DNA of 6,357 bases, from positions 1-6,357 of the forward strand of contig URWG01000103.1 in NCBI GenBank assembly GCA_900551495.1, in the 5' to 3' direction. A model generated the notes under the pieces. That model ran no database searches. It saw only the letters and a program-made list of their open reading frames with translations, and was not told the DNA's origin. The translations under genes were made by a program, and so were the position numbers. The DNA is from an uncultured Eubacteriales bacterium (GTDB lineage Bacteria; Bacillota; Clostridia; Oscillospirales; Oscillospiraceae). This document shows positions 5,472 through 6,357 of the stretch, piece after piece. Each line of letters starts with the position of its first letter. The first letter of the stretch is position 1.

Positions 5472-6197
5472 ATGGCGGCGTGGCATATTGAATGGCTGGA
5501 GGAGACGGACTCGACCAACAACGAGCTGAAACGGCGGCTTGACGCGCCGCACGGAACGGTCCTTGCCGCACGGCGGCAGACCGGAGGAAGGGGACGGCTC
5601 GGCAGGAGCTTTTCCTCACCCGACGGCGGGGTCTACCTGTCCGTCCTGCTGCGGCCCTCCGTACCGCCGGAGAAGCTGCTGCACCTGACGCCGATGGCAG
5701 CGGTGGCGGCGCGGCGGGCAATTACGGAGGTCAGCGGCATTTCCGCCGACCTGAAATGGGTCAACGACCTGCTCGTTGACGGGAAAAAGCTCTGCGGCAT
5801 TCTGACCGAGTGGTGCGGCAGCGCGGCGATCATCGGCATCGGGATCAACTGTAATATTGCGAGCTTCCCGCCCGAGCTGCAAGCGACTGCGACCTCTCTG
5901 CGGCTGCTCGGACGGGAGATCGCGCCGCAGACGCTGGCGGAGAGCCTCGTGCGGCAGCTTGAGACGATGGACGCGGCGCTTTTGACCGAGCGCGAGGCGT
6001 GGCTTGCCGAATATGCCGCGCACTGCGTCACCGTCGGGAAGCCCGTGCGCCTGCTGAAGGGCGGCGCGGAGCTTGGGACCGCCTTTGCCACGGGGATCGA
6101 CGGGCAGGGCGGGCTTGCGGTGCGCTATGCCGACGGGACGGAGGGCGTGATCCGCAGCGGCGAGGTCTCCGTCCGCGGAGCACACGGATATATATAG
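5472..6197 (+). CDS. birA: Biotin--[acetyl-CoA-carboxylase] ligase, group I without DNA-binding domain
   Basis: A 241-residue cytoplasmic enzyme that makes biotinyl-AMP from biotin and ATP, releasing pyrophosphate, and attaches biotin to a lysine of carboxylase carrier domains. Catalytic marks in order are DSTN (13-16), QTGGRGRLGR (36-45, the adenylate-binding loop), KWVNDLLV (95-102), KLCGILTE (106-113, with the conserved lysine) and GIGINCN (122-128). A C-terminal SH3-like domain occupies about 185-235 (VGKPVRLL, EGVIRSGEV). The protein begins directly at the catalytic domain, so the winged-helix operator-binding region of E. coli BirA is absent and it cannot be the repressor by that route. 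The ATG follows GGAGGG by 6 nt. It is divergent from bioY. No terminator is obvious before the repeat that starts 28 bp downstream. Confidence 0.95.
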   Translation: MAAWHIEWLEETDSTNNELKRRLDAPHGTVLAARRQTGGRGRLGRSFSSPDGGVYLSVLLRPSVPPEKLLHLTPMAAVAARRAITEVSGISADLKWVNDLLVDGKKLCGILTEWCGSAAIIGIGINCNIASFPPELQATATSLRLLGREIAPQTLAESLVRQLETMDAALLTEREAWLAEYAAHCVTVGKPVRLLKGGAELGTAFATGIDGQGGLAVRYADGTEGVIRSGEVSVRGAHGYI

Positions 6198-6225
6198 GAA
6201 CAGTGCGTCAAGGAACCCTCAGTTA

Positions 6226-6355
6226 TGTCATTCCGAGGAGGGCGTAGCCCGACGTGGGAATCTCATGCGAAATATTTCGAATTTGCCAAAGCGTTTCAAA
6301 ATTTCAAAACAATTCTGCGAGATTGCCACGACCCTTTCAGGGTCTCGCAATGACA
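6226..6355. repeat. 130-bp interspersed repeat with imperfect terminal inverted repeats (MITE-like)
   Basis: The left arm begins TGTCATTCCGAG and the right arm, read on the minus strand, begins TGTCATTGCGAG. Each arm then has a small hairpin and a CGTGG(G/C)AATCTC box, so the two ends are imperfect inverted copies about 40 bp long. The left inner hairpin is GGGC-GTA-GCCC (6240-6250). The right one is GACCCT-TTC-AGGGTC (6330-6344). The centre is AT-rich and includes a 12-nt palindrome CGAAATATTTCG (6268-6279). No coding frame is credible. Repeats built on GTCATTGCGAG...GTGGCAATC boxes are familiar from intergenic regions of several bacterial groups, from general knowledge. Read as RNA after birA, the arms could fold and affect termination or stability. 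The right end is near the window edge, but both termini appear present. Confidence 0.75.
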
Positions 6356-6357
6356 GA

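Noticed and set aside
3944..5521. Very long minus-strand open frame of 525 codons
   Set aside because: It runs antisense through the kinase-like gene and out of frame through bioY, both with clear family motifs, ribosome binding sites and promoters. Its translation is low-complexity Arg/Ala/Pro-rich and matches no family I know; long shadow frames are expected at this GC content.

Overview
The window reads as a chromosomal segment of a GC-rich Gram-positive (Firmicutes-type) bacterium, most likely a gut Clostridia of the Oscillospirales kind. The evidence is strong AGGAGG-type ribosome binding sites, sigma-A-like promoters, a CBS/DRTGG-regulated family II pyrophosphatase, a cytidylate-kinase-like protein, a BioY transporter beside a biotin ligase with no DNA-binding domain, and palindromic intergenic repeats. 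The taxonomic guess is inference; no rRNA or marker gene is present.

Layout. Positions 1-77 hold an array of hairpins that looks like a repeat element. On the minus strand follows a two-gene unit transcribed right to left: a sugar-phosphate-type nucleotidyltransferase (1280-2185), then an AraC-family regulator (81-1247) that starts at TTG 32 bp downstream. Its promoter lies at 2244-2272, and the leader contains a terminator-like hairpin. Back to back with that promoter is a plus-strand promoter (2301-2329) for a 538-residue regulated manganese-type inorganic pyrophosphatase (2359-3975). A cytidylate-kinase-like gene (4055-4648) follows with its own extended -10 promoter, and ends at a probable bidirectional terminator (4664-4703). 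That terminator separates it from the converging bioY gene (5328-4780, minus strand). bioY and a group I biotin-protein ligase gene (5472-6197) diverge from a 143-bp region holding two facing promoters. The right end (6226-6355) is a 130-bp interspersed repeat with imperfect terminal inverted repeats.

How the genes relate. bioY and birA form a clear biotin uptake and attachment pair: BioY imports biotin as the substrate-binding part of an ECF transporter, and the ligase attaches it to carboxylases or decarboxylases. The nucleotidyltransferase and the ligase both release pyrophosphate, which the pyrophosphatase removes, but that is a general housekeeping link rather than proof of a dedicated pathway. 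The AraC protein may control its own operon or unlinked genes.

All six genes belong to recognisable families, all look intact, and no gap exceeds 300 bp. I see no phage, CRISPR, toxin-antitoxin or defence genes. The less ordinary signals are the two related palindromic repeats at the ends, the hairpin in the nucleotidyltransferase leader, and possible operator-like repeats in the bioY/birA control region.
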